Assembly (NCBI GenBank): GCA_964058845.1
Contig: CAXKVR010000102.1
Coordinates: 1-64,000 of the forward strand
Length of the DNA: 64,000 nt
From: Carex sylvatica
Lineage: Eukaryota; Streptophyta; Magnoliopsida; Poales; Cyperaceae
Direction of reading: 5' to 3'
A program made the position numbers and the translations under genes. The stretch's first letter is position 1. Every line of letters starts with the position of its first letter. This document shows, piece by piece, positions 51,701-62,344 of this stretch. A model generated the notes under the pieces. That model was not told where the DNA came from and made no database searches. It saw only the letters and a list, made by a program, of their open reading frames with translations.

Positions 51701-52877
51701 ATCAATATTGGGAAAGGAGGTATCACTCAGACTTACTGTGAGTAGGTATAGCTTCCAGAAGGTTATTTAAGGGACTTAGTTACAATTAAATGGATAAAAA
51801 AGTGAGTCGAACACTGGCAATAATAGAAGTTTTCAGCCAAAGGACTTGCACTAAAATGTCTTCCACACTTATTTAAACTTAACTCGCACACCCCTGTGAG
51901 TGTTGGTATCTGTTGAAGAAAACAAGAAGCCACTTTCATTCTTGTAAGGTTTTTTACATTTTTCAGCTTGTAGGGAGAATTCATGCAACTTTATATAAAA
52001 TAACAATAACTCACTTTGCTGAGAAGCCCGAGCTGCAGACCGATTAGAGGAAGGTCGCATGCGATTCAATTCCTTCATATCAAAACCAAAAATAGAAGAG
52101 AGCTTCCCTCTGGCCTCATTGATCACAAGCGTCGGCAGAGACCTCTGATGGTAGTTTTTGGTTACAATCTGGGTCAATTCTTCCCTCCTTATGGGGCAAC
52201 CTGAGCTCTGATGCGTCTTAAAAAGCACATAGCGGATCACCTCTGCCACCAGCTTGTCCTTTTCCTAAAATTTTCACACATTTTACACAAGTATGAACCT
52301 TCACAAATCAAGCACACATGACACAAGAGAGGAGCCACGAAGAACATTCTTTCGTTCTGCTAATAACACCTCATATTTTAGGAGATTTGCAGATAGATAC
52401 CAACATTCTTTCACCTTGGCAAATAAGTACTCTTTTCCACTATACCCACAAAGCTCCTTTCTTTTAGTAAGCCCAACATAAACTAACTCAGAGTGAGTTG
52501 AAGTGTTCATTCCCTCTGTATTACACAGTACCAAATTGATTTGCTGAGTTGATATGAAACAGAATGGGGAGTCAATTTTTTTGCTTAACCTTAGTTGAAT
52601 GGTACAATTTTCTTCACAATTGCAAACATGAGAAATATTGGATATTAGCAGCAAAGAAGCAATAAATGTGTGGTATTCATTGGAGCTCCAATTTAAAGCA
52701 ATGAAAAAAAAAACAAAGAAACTTATACCAAAGATAAAACCTACGTTAATAGCCGGTACATGTCTGGTCACTACCATGTGCAGGAATTAATGCATGACGC
52801 TATGAAGAGAATATTTAAGGTAGAGTGTAAACCTGTACAGAGATGTCTAATTGCGAATAATCTTCATTGCTTGCCAT
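48740..52877 (-). CDS. NSE3: NSE3, MAGE-domain subunit of the SMC5/6 complex
   Basis: Six coding exons on the minus strand: 52877-52833, 52264-52015, 50230-50078, 49366-49261, 49173-49059 and 48778-48740. Phases agree and all introns are GT-AG, giving 235 residues. The protein opens MASNEDYSQLDISVQEKDK. The MAGE homology domain then fills almost all of it: EVIRYVLFKTHQSSGCPIRR, LTQIVTKNYHQRSL, the winged-helix part with SYLTGFAFVVLGIVHLAGG, LWHQLRKLG-type sequence (here MWHQLRKLGL), and QKEKVAGPEGNTVMYELAER. It ends TEADD. NSE3 pairs with NSE1/NSE4 and bridges the SMC5/6 heads in DNA repair and chromosome maintenance; this is family knowledge. A probable 5' UTR intron ends at TTCACAACAG|G just before the ATG. 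Its donor exon exists in two copies (54384-54562 and 56588-56770). Intron 2 carries a LINE-like 3' end. Confidence 0.92.
50640..51297 (+). mobile_element. Possible truncated LINE 3' end in NSE3 intron 2
   Basis: The segment ends TTATTTTATTAATGAACCCT, then GAGGCTGCGTCTAC, then an AAATAAATAAATAAAG tail. The end resembles the 3' end of the LINE at 15850-15889. No ORF is left. The 5' limit is uncertain. Confidence 0.4.
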
Positions 52878-54009
52878 CCTGTTGTGAATTTATATGAGGA
52901 AAAATATTAAAAGAAGTATTTATTTTCTGCTTGATTACAACAGCTTATAAAGATGCTCATTTGCAATTTCTACTCCGTGTGAAGCAAGAAAGAAGAGGAA
53001 AATATTGATAACTCTGGTGGAACGACAAATCAGAAATGAGCAGGTCTGAATGATTACCCTGGTGGAACGACAAACTTGTCCATAATCTAGAGTTATTGAG
53101 CAACAATTATCTCCCCGTACTTAGGAAAAGAGCTTAATTTCCTAAGTAATTCTCTTGACCAGCATTCCAACAGTAAATTTGTAACTCTAGTGTCCCTAAT
53201 TGTCTGGTTAATTGGGTCACAGGTTGGACCAAATATGGGAGAATGGACAAACCTAAGTTCTTCACGCCTCAATATCTTCTCAGTAAGTATATCTACTCAG
53301 TGGCGAAGCTAGGAATTCAAACAAGGGTAGGCAAGCATAACTATATAAATAGTTGTAAACAAAAAAATTAACATAAATGAACATCAAAAGAGTCTAAGCA
53401 AGGCAATTCTAATGGTAAGTAGACCGAATCAGACTGAATTAACAAGAAATTCAAGTCATTTAATTGTAATCAGATTCTAATCAATTCCCACTTGTTCAAG
53501 TCATTTTGGAACTGAATTCAAGTCATTTCAGAACTGAATCAGATTAAAAATCAATTCTAATCATTTAATTGATTCTGACAATTTGCCAAACTCTGAAAAT
53601 AGCATTAATTTCAATTTTTTTCTCTGGTTATTACCATTGCACCTTGTCAGTTCTAGGAAAGGGCAGGTACCGGTCTGACATGAGAAAATGATGATCTAAT
53701 TCGAACTCAGTGACTCCACACTATATTGAAGGACCTATGGATAGTTGAATTGATGAATGAAATCAAATTTCGTATTGATATCTAAAGAAATAAATTTGGT
53801 ACCAGTACCAGTTCCGGTACGTGACTTAGATGAATTTTTTCTGAAAATATTAAATCAACAATTCAGGTATATGTTGAACATATAAACGACGTTACATTCA
53901 TAGGAAACAAGAAAGGGAGGCGGGGCTTCTTCTCTTCACACAGCGGCGGTTAGTGGCAGCGGCTGGCGGAGCGGAAGCGCTTCTTTTTCCTTTTCTTTTC
54001 CTTCGCGCA

Positions 54010-54112
54010 GGAGTTCTCGGAGCAGATACTTAAGGAGTTCTCGGAGCGGATACTTAAGTTGTCGTAGGAGTTCTCGGAGCAGATACTTAAGTTCTCGGAG
54101 CAGATACTTCCT
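54010..54112. repeat. Tandem repeat of GGAGTTCTCGGAGCAGATACTTAA
   Basis: Four near-identical units of 20-30 bp. The second hAT copy region has only one unit (56239-56262). Confidence 0.85.
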
Positions 54113-54383
54113 ACCTTCGCCCCTGTTTGTTTGTTTCTCAAGTCGAAGACCTTCGCCTCTGTTTGTTTGTTTCTCAAGTCGAAAGTGTTCTAAAACACAC
54201 AGATAAATCCATATTAGACTGTTAGGTGACATTCTCACATTGTGAAAGTGAACAGTGAGAAATTAAAAAAAAAAAATCTTCTTGACAATCTAGAAATTTT
54301 TTTTCAAAATTAGAAATAAATGAAGAAAAAATAAATCCAGCAACAACTGATACAAATTTTAAATAGTTTGGAGGGGTTATTAC

Positions 54384-54562
54384 CTTCAGATTGAGAACCT
54401 TGTGCTCGCAAGAAATGCTTCCAGGCCAACGAGATCGGAATGGTAATGAAGGGAAGAACGTCGGCTTGTAAAAGATCGCCGGCGAACTTATTATGTGGTA
54501 ACAGCGGAAGAGGAGCGGGAGAGACGAAAAGAGAGGTTCCGGCCGACGGGAAGAGCGGCCAT
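54384..54562 (-). promoter_or_regulatory. NSE3 non-coding first exon, copy A
   Basis: It ends in a good donor (GAAG|GTAATAACCCC) at 54384. An ATG at 54562-54560 opens a short upstream frame, MAALPVGRNLSFRLSRSSSA and three more residues, then stop. That is a uORF rather than an N-terminal extension. The match to copy B continues upstream to about 54822 (CT-rich promoter). It lies inside the hAT element. Confidence 0.55.
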
Positions 54563-54825
54563 TTTTATTAATACCCTAAAAAAAATAAAAAATAAAAAAT
54601 AAAATTTAAAACTGCACCCGCATTATAATTTTAAAAAAAAAAAATACCCCGACCGTCTGATTTGGGAGCAGTCCAGATCTCTAACAGACCACCTAGACCT
54701 GAGGCAGTCAGCTAGAAACCCAGCTGTTGAGCCACGAACGGTCCACTACGACCCCTTAAACCCACCCGTGAACCCTCCCGTCTCACTTTCTCTGTGCTTC
54801 ATCTCCCTGCCGTCTCTCTCTCCCT

Positions 54826-55660
54826 TATTTAGTCAAGAGATCAACTAAGTGTACTGGTTTTCCTATTGGAATACCCTCAGGAATTTTAATTCCATTTGCC
54901 CGAATTATTTTATGAATAAGAGAAGCCTATGGTAAGAGAGCTATCTTGCTTTCGAAAACACTTTTCATATGGCGGAGAATGATGTATGGCAAGTTAAACC
55001 TTTTGTTATCTAATTGAATGAGATGCCTAAGATAGTACATCGTACCCCACTCAATGTTGGTCTTGATAGTTGTCTTCAGGATAAGGATATTGTTGATGAA
55101 GAGAAAGATCAACCGATGAAGAGCCGGAATATGAGAGCAATAGAGAGGTGCTCCACTCCGATTCTTGCGATCAAACCAAGCCTTGTCTTGGTCGGTGATT
55201 TCTGTCAAGCCACTTGGCCAACCTCTCAAAACATAGGTTTCTTTCCCGTCATTAGGGATTTCAAGGAATTAAGAAATAAAGTCAAGGGAGAGTATTATCT
55301 CATTCCCGCAAATATAGGTAGTGAGATAGAACGGGTTCTCATAGATCATGAGATTTGCATAGAAGGTACGGGTGAGTGTATCGGTATAAGGTTCATTAAA
55401 TTTAAGGAAATTGTCTCAATTTCAATGCATGATGTACTCAATTAATTTGCTATCCTCTTTGGGAGGGAAGGTAACCGTTGATTTGTCGAAATAGAAACAT
55501 TGAGTAAATTTCCGAGCTTGAAATTGGCCACAGTAGTTATGGTGGGCTCTTGCATTACGGAATAGGTGTGTGTTTGAATGGTGTATAACCTAGTTTGGTT
55601 GTGCATGACCATTATTACCTTCACCCGATTCGACTCGGGATCGTTTCTTTGGTGCCATTG
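54826..55660 (-). pseudogene. Degenerate gypsy-type gag fragment (plant transposon protein domain)
   Basis: On the minus strand: MAPKKRSRVESGEG near 55650, then a broken frame. Later comes RFNLPYIILRHMKSVFESKI, a stop at 54929-54927, and ANGIKIPEGIPIGKPVHLVD to about 54830. This resembles the putative-plant-transposon-protein domain in Athila-like and related elements. Stops and frameshifts show it is dead. It starts exactly where NSE3 copies A and B stop matching. Confidence 0.55.
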
Positions 55661-56006
55661 ATAGAGAGATTAAAATGAAAGTTTACTGATTGAAGAAACA
55701 ACCACCAATATGAGAAGAGAAGGGCACTAGAAGCACAGTGGTGAAGTCGGATCATCGATTGGACGGTCAGATCGTCGGATTTGAAGTTGAGGTTTTCGGC
55801 TAGGGTTTTGGAGAGAGAAGAGAGAGAGAGAGAGAATGGTGACTTGGAGAGTGGAAATGAGTAGAGGGAAGAGAGGAGAGGAAGAAATCAAGAAAAATTT
55901 CTTGATTTTGGTGAGTTTGGTGGCCGGATTCGGGAGAGGAAGAGAGAGAGAAAGAACAGCGGCTAAGAGAGAAGAGAGAAATAGAGAGAAGGAGTTGAAA
56001 GGGCGT

Positions 56007-56037
<31 letters not shown>

Positions 56038-56200
56038 AGGGACGGGTCGGATCCTTATTTAATCTTTTTTGCTGTAAAATATTACCAATATGTTTCAAAC
56101 GTTCCCAACGTTTGGTCACTGACTCGAAAACACTGTTTTGTAGAAATTCTATTTTTCAGGAAACTGTGAATTTATTTAAATCGTTACCAATGTTTTCCAA
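55660..56200. other. GA-rich repeat and retroelement remnant
   Basis: GA-rich tracts (55810-55835 and 56008-56038), then AATATTACCAATATG, CGTTCCCAACG and CGTTACCAATG. These resemble the ACGTTACCAACG motifs of the copia LTR at 57.6 kb. No gene. Confidence 0.4.
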
Positions 56201-56587
56201 ATCGTTACAACATTTTCCTTTTCTTTTGCTTCGCGCAGGAGTTCTCGGAGCAGATACGTTAAGTTGTCGTAGACAAGTCCAGTGAAAAAGTCCGGTCCAA
56301 AAAAAAAAAAAAATTCAGGAGTAGGCACTTACTACCTACCTTCGCCCCTGTATCTACATGATATTTTGTTTGTTTCTCAAGTCGAAGGTGTTGTAAAACG
56401 CATAGATAAATGCATATTAGACTGTTTGGTGACATCTCCACATTGTGAAAGTGAACAGTGAGAAATTTTAAAAAAAAAATCTTCTTGACAATCTAGGAAT
56501 TTTTTTTCAAAATCAGAAATAAATGAAGAAAAAATAAATCCAGCAACAACTGATACAAATTTTAAATAGTTTGGAGGGGGTTATTAC

Positions 56588-56770
56588 CTTCAGATTGAGA
56601 ACCTTGTGCTCGCAAGAAATGCTTCCAGGCCAACGAGATCGGAATGGTAATGAAGGGAAGAACGTCGGCTTGTAGAAGATCGGCGGCGAACTTATTATGT
56701 GGTAACAGCGGAAGAGGAGCGGGAGAGACGAAAAGGGAGGTTCCGGCCGACGGGAAGAGCGGCCATTTTT
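56588..56770 (-). promoter_or_regulatory. NSE3 non-coding first exon, copy B
   Basis: Almost identical to copy A: the same donor GAAG|GTAATAACCCC and the same short upstream frame (S to P at one position). It lies just outside the hAT target site, so it may be the original first exon. The match ends near 57015. Upstream of that is a CT-rich stretch to about 57150. Confidence 0.55.
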
Positions 56771-57238
56771 ATTAATACCCTAAAAAAAAAAAAAAAATTT
56801 AAAACTGCACCCGTATTATAATTTTTTTTAAAAAAAATACCCCGACCGTCTGATTTGGGAGCAGTCCGGATCTCTAACAGACCACCTAGACCTGAGGCAG
56901 TCTGCTAGAAACCCAGCCGCTGAGCCACGAACGGTCCACTACGACCCCTTAAACCCACCCGTGAACCCTCCCGTCTCACTTTCTCTGTGCTTCATCTCCC
57001 TCCCGTGTCTCTCTCTCTTGGCTTCAACTCCGACCAAAAAAAACAAAAAACAAAATTCGGTGTCTCTCTGCCGCCCCTTTACCACTGCTGCCACCATCTC
57101 CGCCGCTGCCACTATTTCTGCCTCTCTCTCTCTTCCCCTTCTGCCACTGCCTCACACCATGCACCTTGTTGCCTTGCGCCTCGCTTCTCCCTCAGTTGAG
57201 CAAGTGAGTTTTTTTTTTATTCGATTAGAGTTAGTTTT

Positions 57239-58175
57239 TTTACAACCAAGGAAAGTCACACAACCTACTAGAGATGAGAACAAGGTCTGTAAATTTAAGC
57301 TACTCAAGAAAAACACTCAATAGACCACTCTAACCTAATCTAACTTGAGATTAGTGAAGTGAATTTGAGGTTGTTTGAGAAATTTTGAAGTTTTAAATTC
57401 TCACAACAATGGAGTAACTAAAGTTCCTAGAAAAATCACTTTTTAGAAATTTAGGATCGGCTGAGATGCTTTGGGAAGAAAGTCCAAAGCTCTATTTATA
57501 GAGACAGCTCTTTAATGAGTTGTTTGACCTAAAATGTTACCAACATTTTAGTTCAAAATGTAATTTAGGGTTTTAATTTTCTGACAGCTTTGAAATCGAT
57601 CAAAATGTTACCAACGATTATAAAACGTTACCAACGATTTGACACTGTAAAAACTTGATCAAAATAGAATTTTTTGAAAACATGAATTTAATTAAAACGT
57701 TACAACGTTTATAAAATGTCTGTAACGTTTGAGGTTAAATCCTGTGTTTGATCAAGCTGTCCCTCGGCGGTTTCTTACAAGTTAAATCGTTATAACATTT
57801 TACAAACATTACCAACGTTTGTATCATGTTGAAACAACATCAAATACACTTTACCAAGTTTAAAATATTACAATTAAAATCTTGATAAGTGTCTTCATAA
57901 TTTCTTCAGTTCAAGTAATCCATATTACAATTTCAATTAGCTTGAACCTTCATAACTCTAGAAATAGAAAAATCGTAAAATTCAATAATTGTATGTTTTG
58001 CAAATTAGTTAAATAGACGAAAAAGATTATTGCTACAACCAACAATCTCTCTCTTTTGACGATTTGCAAAGCATACAATGCGAGTAAGTGCATAAATCAA
58101 TTTTTTCTCAATTTGGTTTATAATTTTTTCAATTGTAAGTAGGTTAATTCCTATTAAAATGACTTGTATTTTTTA
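57239..58175. repeat. Copia-type LTR copy, truncated at the left
   Basis: From TTACAACCAAGGAAAGTCAC onward it is collinear and highly similar to 63295-64000, in the same orientation, including the repeated AAAACGTTACCAACG motifs. The first 265 bp of the 63030 LTR are missing. It continues past the point where the window cuts the other copy. Confidence 0.8.
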
Positions 58176-58179
58176 AAGG

Positions 58180-58509
58180 TTAATTCCTCATCTCCATATT
58201 AAAATGTGCTAGGAGACCAAATTTTATATTTTTTTAAATTTTTTTACTATTTATTAAGCCACTTTAAAAATTGCTGATCCAACGGTGGCTTACCAAACAG
58301 TAAAAACCAGAAGCTACCGTTGGATCAGCGATTTTCAAAGTGGCTTAATAAATAGTAAAAAAATTCCAAAAAATGTAAAATTTGGTCTCCTAGCACATTT
58401 TAATATGGAGATGACATCTAATGGTTTGGATCGATCATTTGAACTTTAAAAATTGGAAAACGACTTGGTTGCACGGGAGGCTAGGAACAATCGATTGTAT
58501 ATTAGCCTA

Positions 58510-58512
<3 letters not shown>
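58180..58512. repeat. Hairpin element 5, near-copy of element 3
   Basis: It is almost the same sequence as 10255-10584, including GATCCAACGGTGGCTTAC at the centre and ACAATCGATTGTATATTAGC at the right end. TC and TA runs follow. The outer left arm is missing, so it is truncated against the copia LTR. Confidence 0.85.
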
Positions 58513-58584
<72 letters not shown>

Positions 58585-58590
58585 ATATAT
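58513..58590. repeat. (TC)n(TA)n microsatellite
   Basis: A TC run, then a long TA run with two TATG interruptions. Same order as beside hairpin element 3. Confidence 0.9.
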
Positions 58591-58656
58591 ATCTAAATTA
58601 TTTTCATCGTACCTTAATATAGTACTTCCATTACGTGGTGTTACATCCTCCTCCTC

Positions 58657-60204
58657 TTAAGAATCCTGTTCAGTCCCCTGAACAACATTGTCGTTTGGCG
58701 CCTCAAACATATCTAGATATTTTGTGCGAGTGTTTTCTAACTCCCACGTAGCTTTCCTGGTTGAGTGGCGTCCCCATTGAAGTAACACTTGTCGAACAAT
58801 TTTGTTCCGAAGTCTAAGCTCTTTTGTGTCCAGGATTTTCATGGGTAACTCTTCGTACACCAACGTCTCATCTAGGCCCAGGTTGGAGTGATCAATAACA
58901 TGGGATGGGTCTCGAATGTATCGTCGAAGTTGCGAGAAATGGAACACATGATGTACTAATTTGTTCACCCACTCTATAGATAGTATAGAGTGACTGCACT
59001 CAGTGTCTATGAGTACGTAAACAGGATAACTAGAAAGTTCTACCATACCTGCCATAAGTTTCGTTGCCACTACTTTCTCTCCTAGCATCTCCTCTGTCTG
59101 CTCCGCTGGATCCACGCAGTCACAAGTGCATTGATGTGCATGCATTCCCACTCGGCCGCTGCCCTGGTTCCCACCCCTGCTGTTGTTGTAGTCTCCTGTA
59201 GTGTTGGTGGTTGAAGGGAACGGCTTGATGTAGTCTCTGTTGAAGCCTCCATCATGATTTGTCCTTCCTGATGTAACACGTGTCGGACATTCCCTGGAGA
59301 AATGTCCTGGTTTGAGGCAGTGATGGCACAGCTTGTTAATAGTACTACACTGCGATGTGGCATGGTCCTCACCACAATGGTTACACTTTGACCCAGTTGC
59401 GATTGGATAATTGCTATGTAGCAGGTTACTTCTTGGATTTTCCTCCAGCTTAGGTCGGACATTCCTTGTTCTCATGTTCTGGTTGATGCGAACTTCATAG
59501 GATTCTGCGGTACAGGCCATAGACATCAAGTCTGCTAGTCTTTCTATCCCTGGTATGTCAATAAGCTGAGCGAGGTGAGGGTTCAGACCTCCTAGATATT
59601 GTTGCTTCAAGCGAAATTCATCTCGGACGATGTAAGGTGCGTATCTCATCAAGTTTTCAAATTTGGAGTTGTACTCCGTCACCAGACTGCTCCCTTGTTT
59701 CAAGCTCGTGAACCTATAGCGGAGTAGCTCCCAAGACCTTATATCCATGTACCTCCATTCAAATATTCTTTCAAATTCTATCTAATTTACAGGGCCCGTG
59801 TTCTGACGCTGAACTTCCTGCCACCAGAATCGTGCGTGTCCCTCGAATAACTGTGTAGCTAACTCCACCTTGTTATCTTCTGGAGCTCGAAGGATTTGAA
59901 ACTTGTCTTTAATGTTAGCGATCCAGTTTTTGGCTGTGGAGAAATCACCGATTCCGTCAAATATCGGGGGACGCAGAGAGTTGAATGAGCGATAAAGCTC
60001 AAAGAAAGGATCTACTTTGTGAGGTCTTCTCCGTTCCGTCTCCATTGCCGTTCGAGCTATCCTCTCGAGACCTTGTAAGAGGGTCTGTAGGTTGTTGGCC
60101 GCATCTTGAGCATTGATCACAGGTGGAACTGTTTCTTGGTTGTTAAGAGCATTCAGTCCTCTGCGGGGGCGTCCTCTCACCATTTCTACGGATTGATAAG
60201 ACAA
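58657..60204 (-). pseudogene. Gypsy gag-protease fused to integrase C-terminus
   Basis: One frame, broken only by TAG at 59784-59782. Gag retrotransposon domain: LFEGHARFWWQEVQ, then EYNSKFENLMRYAPYIV. Two zinc knuckles follow, CNHCGEDHATSQC and CHHCLKPGHFSREC. The aspartic protease start is VYVLIDTECSHSILS; the DTG active site is DTE here. At WVNKL the frame passes directly to VHHVFHFSQLRRYIRDPSHV and RKATWELE, the chromodomain-like tail that normally ends the integrase. The RT, RNase H and integrase catalytic parts are missing but the frame is kept. It ends at a stop at 58657. Confidence 0.85.
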
Positions 60205-61529
60205 GTTACTTATTGTTGCGTGGGCAGTTTGTATTATTCATAATTAATTGAGGAACACGCTTACACATATTTAAAAAAACACATAATGTAATAAGTGATG
60301 TAAACTGAAATTCATTTTAGCTAACATATTTAAGATACATTGTCATAAGCAGAGTTTAGTTTTATTTTTTACCACTTTATAATAACTAAACTTCTTAAAC
60401 AAACATTCAATAATTTAACATTGTCATAAGTAGAATTTAGTTCTCTTTCTTTCCACTTTATAATAACTAAACTTCTTAAACAAACATTCAATAATTTAAT
60501 TACTATTATTTTATTTTTTTCGCATTACAACTCAATTCCCAAACAACCTATCTAGTCTTGACACTTCCTTTGTTCTCTTGGCCTCGCTCGTGGTTATCGG
60601 ACCGGTTATTTCTGTTGGCTCTACTTCTAGTTCTGATTCTATTCCTCATGACAATTCTAATTCATCATTTGTGTCGAAATCTTCTTCATCCAGTAATTCT
60701 TTAGAATTGACATCAAGTAAAGTTTCGATGGGCTGGAGGACCATCATGCCGTTAGCTTCCCTTTTAAATGCTGCTTCTCGAAACTCTCGTCCCTTTATTC
60801 TAAATGTGAGTCGATGGTGCAGTGTATGTATATATATCTAAAGACCAGACCTTAGAATGTTCTCTCTTAGTGGATAGTTTATTGATATTGTATGTGCTGG
60901 CTCTGATAATAATATCTAATAACTTAATCAGTGTAATTTCAAAAATTAAATCTTCTATGCAATTCCGGTCGTCTGGTAGTAACCTTTGATATGTTTTATT
61001 CCCTTCCTTTGATCAAGTAATTGAAGAATTTAATGCGCCTCATAAAAGGAAGGTGATAACAAAAATATAAATAACAACTATTTAATAGTTAGGTTATAAA
61101 TTATTTATATACTTTATTATATTCGGTGGTAAAATAAAAAGAAAATATCTTGGGCAAGATTAATAAAATCAATTAAATTCTTTAAAAGATCACTAAATTA
61201 AAGTCTCTAATTTTAATCTGAAAAATAATTTGCTCGAAATAGTCAAGTATATTTATGATTGGTGAAGCAAAATTATTAAGCCGATATTTTTTTTTAATGA
61301 ATTACCTAACAAGTCTAGACATATTCAATTCAGAATTTCCAATTTACTTTAGTTGCTATCTTTACCTTAGAGTACATTTAATATAGTTGGATATTAAATA
61401 AAAATAAAAATAAATATATTAGGATATAATTTATTACGCTTAAATTTCTAAAGATCAGACCTTAATGCGTGCATTCTCTTAGCGGTTAATTATTGATATT
61501 GTATATGCTGGCTCTGATACAAACTTAGT
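60205..61529. other. Gypsy leader with internal duplications
   Basis: No gene. Two adjacent 81-bp units occupy 60338-60418 and 60419-60499 (CATTGTCATAAG...ATTCAATAATTTAA). Another duplicated stretch (ATTGATATTGTATRTGCTGG, CTCTGATA) occurs near 60840-60910 and 61450-61520. The second of these overlaps the PBS. Confidence 0.6.
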
Positions 61530-62344
61530 TGTCACACCCCGAGACAACCCGCCACGTATTTATACGTAAGGCGTGTGCACATCACATACATTATCAATAA
61601 TAAATACTCATGCAATATTTAAAAGTGAAACGAGTCTTCTAACATCAAAAATAGTTTGAGTAGATTACACACATTCAACATGAGATCAAGACAAACATGA
61701 CAAACAAACCGATAATTATCATGTCAGTCAATGTATCCACTTTTAAAGAGAAAATTAAAGTGTAACTAAAAAGAAAATGGAAAGATACTCGAGCCACCTG
61801 CTCGTTGATCTCCAGATCCACGTTCCTCCTATTTGTGCTCCATGTCAGCTTCATCATTTCCTGGAACCCACATAAAAGTGAAACGGGTGAGAGATCGAAC
61901 AGTCTCTCAGTACGGGATTTAGTTCCAGTCCCGGAATTTATCAAATTAACTTATTAACTCAAACAAGATATTTAAAATTTTATCTTCACATGCAATCTTA
62001 CTGATGCATATTTAAAACACACACACATACAAGCACAAATTTAGTTATCTTTCATATTTTTAACTGCCTCACCAGGGGGACTCAAACCCCACTAGATCTT
62101 AGCCGTGCCACTAGAAGGGGACTCGAACCACCGCTAGATCTTCTTTGCCTCACCAGGGGGACTTGAACCACCACCAGCTATTGGCGTCTCACTAGGGGGA
62201 CTCGAACCACCACTAGTTCAACTGTCTCACTCAACGGAGACTCGAACCACCGCAAGATATTGACCCGTGACGGGAAGTCCAACCATTGTATCTAAATTAT
62301 TTTCATCGTACCTTAATATAGTACTTCCATTACGTGGTGTTACA
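61530..62344 (-). repeat. Gypsy 5' LTR
   Basis: It begins TGTCACACCCCGAGAC and ends TACGTGGTGTTACA on the plus strand. The last 55 bp repeat exactly at 58591-58645. Inside, 62065-62258 is a tandem array. Confidence 0.8.
62065..62258. repeat. Tandem array in gypsy LTR
   Basis: Five units of about 40-47 bp around GGGGACTCGAACCACCRCTAG, each with variants and a different spacer. Confidence 0.8.

Larger units (their letters stand above)
53298..56350. mobile_element. Non-autonomous hAT element in the NSE3 5' region
   Basis: The left end CAGTGGCGAAGCTAGGAATTC and the next 100 bp match the left end of the hAT transposon at 21177, including AAAAATTAACATAAATGAACATC. The right end, reversed, is CAGGGGCGAAGGTAGG, with subterminal AAGTCCGGTCC and AGGAGTAGGCA also shared with that transposon. 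Flanking TATCTACT (53290-53297) and TATCTACA (56351-56358) agree at 7 of 8. No transposase. It contains a copy of the NSE3 promoter/first exon and a gypsy fragment. Confidence 0.7.
58591..62344 (-). mobile_element. Internally deleted gypsy retrotransposon
   Basis: Minus-strand element. The 5' LTR is 62344-61530 (TG...CA, 815 bp). The PBS is just inside it: GCTCTGATACAA on plus at 61511-61522, near the tRNA-Met type. A leader with internal duplications follows, then a gag/protease/integrase-end frame. Only the first 55 bp of the 3' LTR (58645-58591) remain, identical to the same part of the 5' LTR. It sits in a copia gag at 62345. The RT, RNase H and integrase core are absent. Confidence 0.8.

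Noticed and set aside
52301..52777. 158-codon minus-strand frame
   Set aside because: It lies in intron 1 of NSE3 and has no recognisable content; flanking exons join perfectly without it.
55014..55445. 143-codon plus-strand frame
   Set aside because: It lies antisense to a gypsy gag fragment whose minus-strand reading (RFNLPYIILRHM, GIPIGKPVHL) is recognisable; the plus frame resembles nothing.
56961..57323. 120-codon plus-strand frame
   Set aside because: It runs from the NSE3 promoter copy into an LTR, so it is chimeric, and its start is CT-rich.
58421..58660. 79-codon plus-strand frame
   Set aside because: It is translated from hairpin and TA microsatellite sequence.
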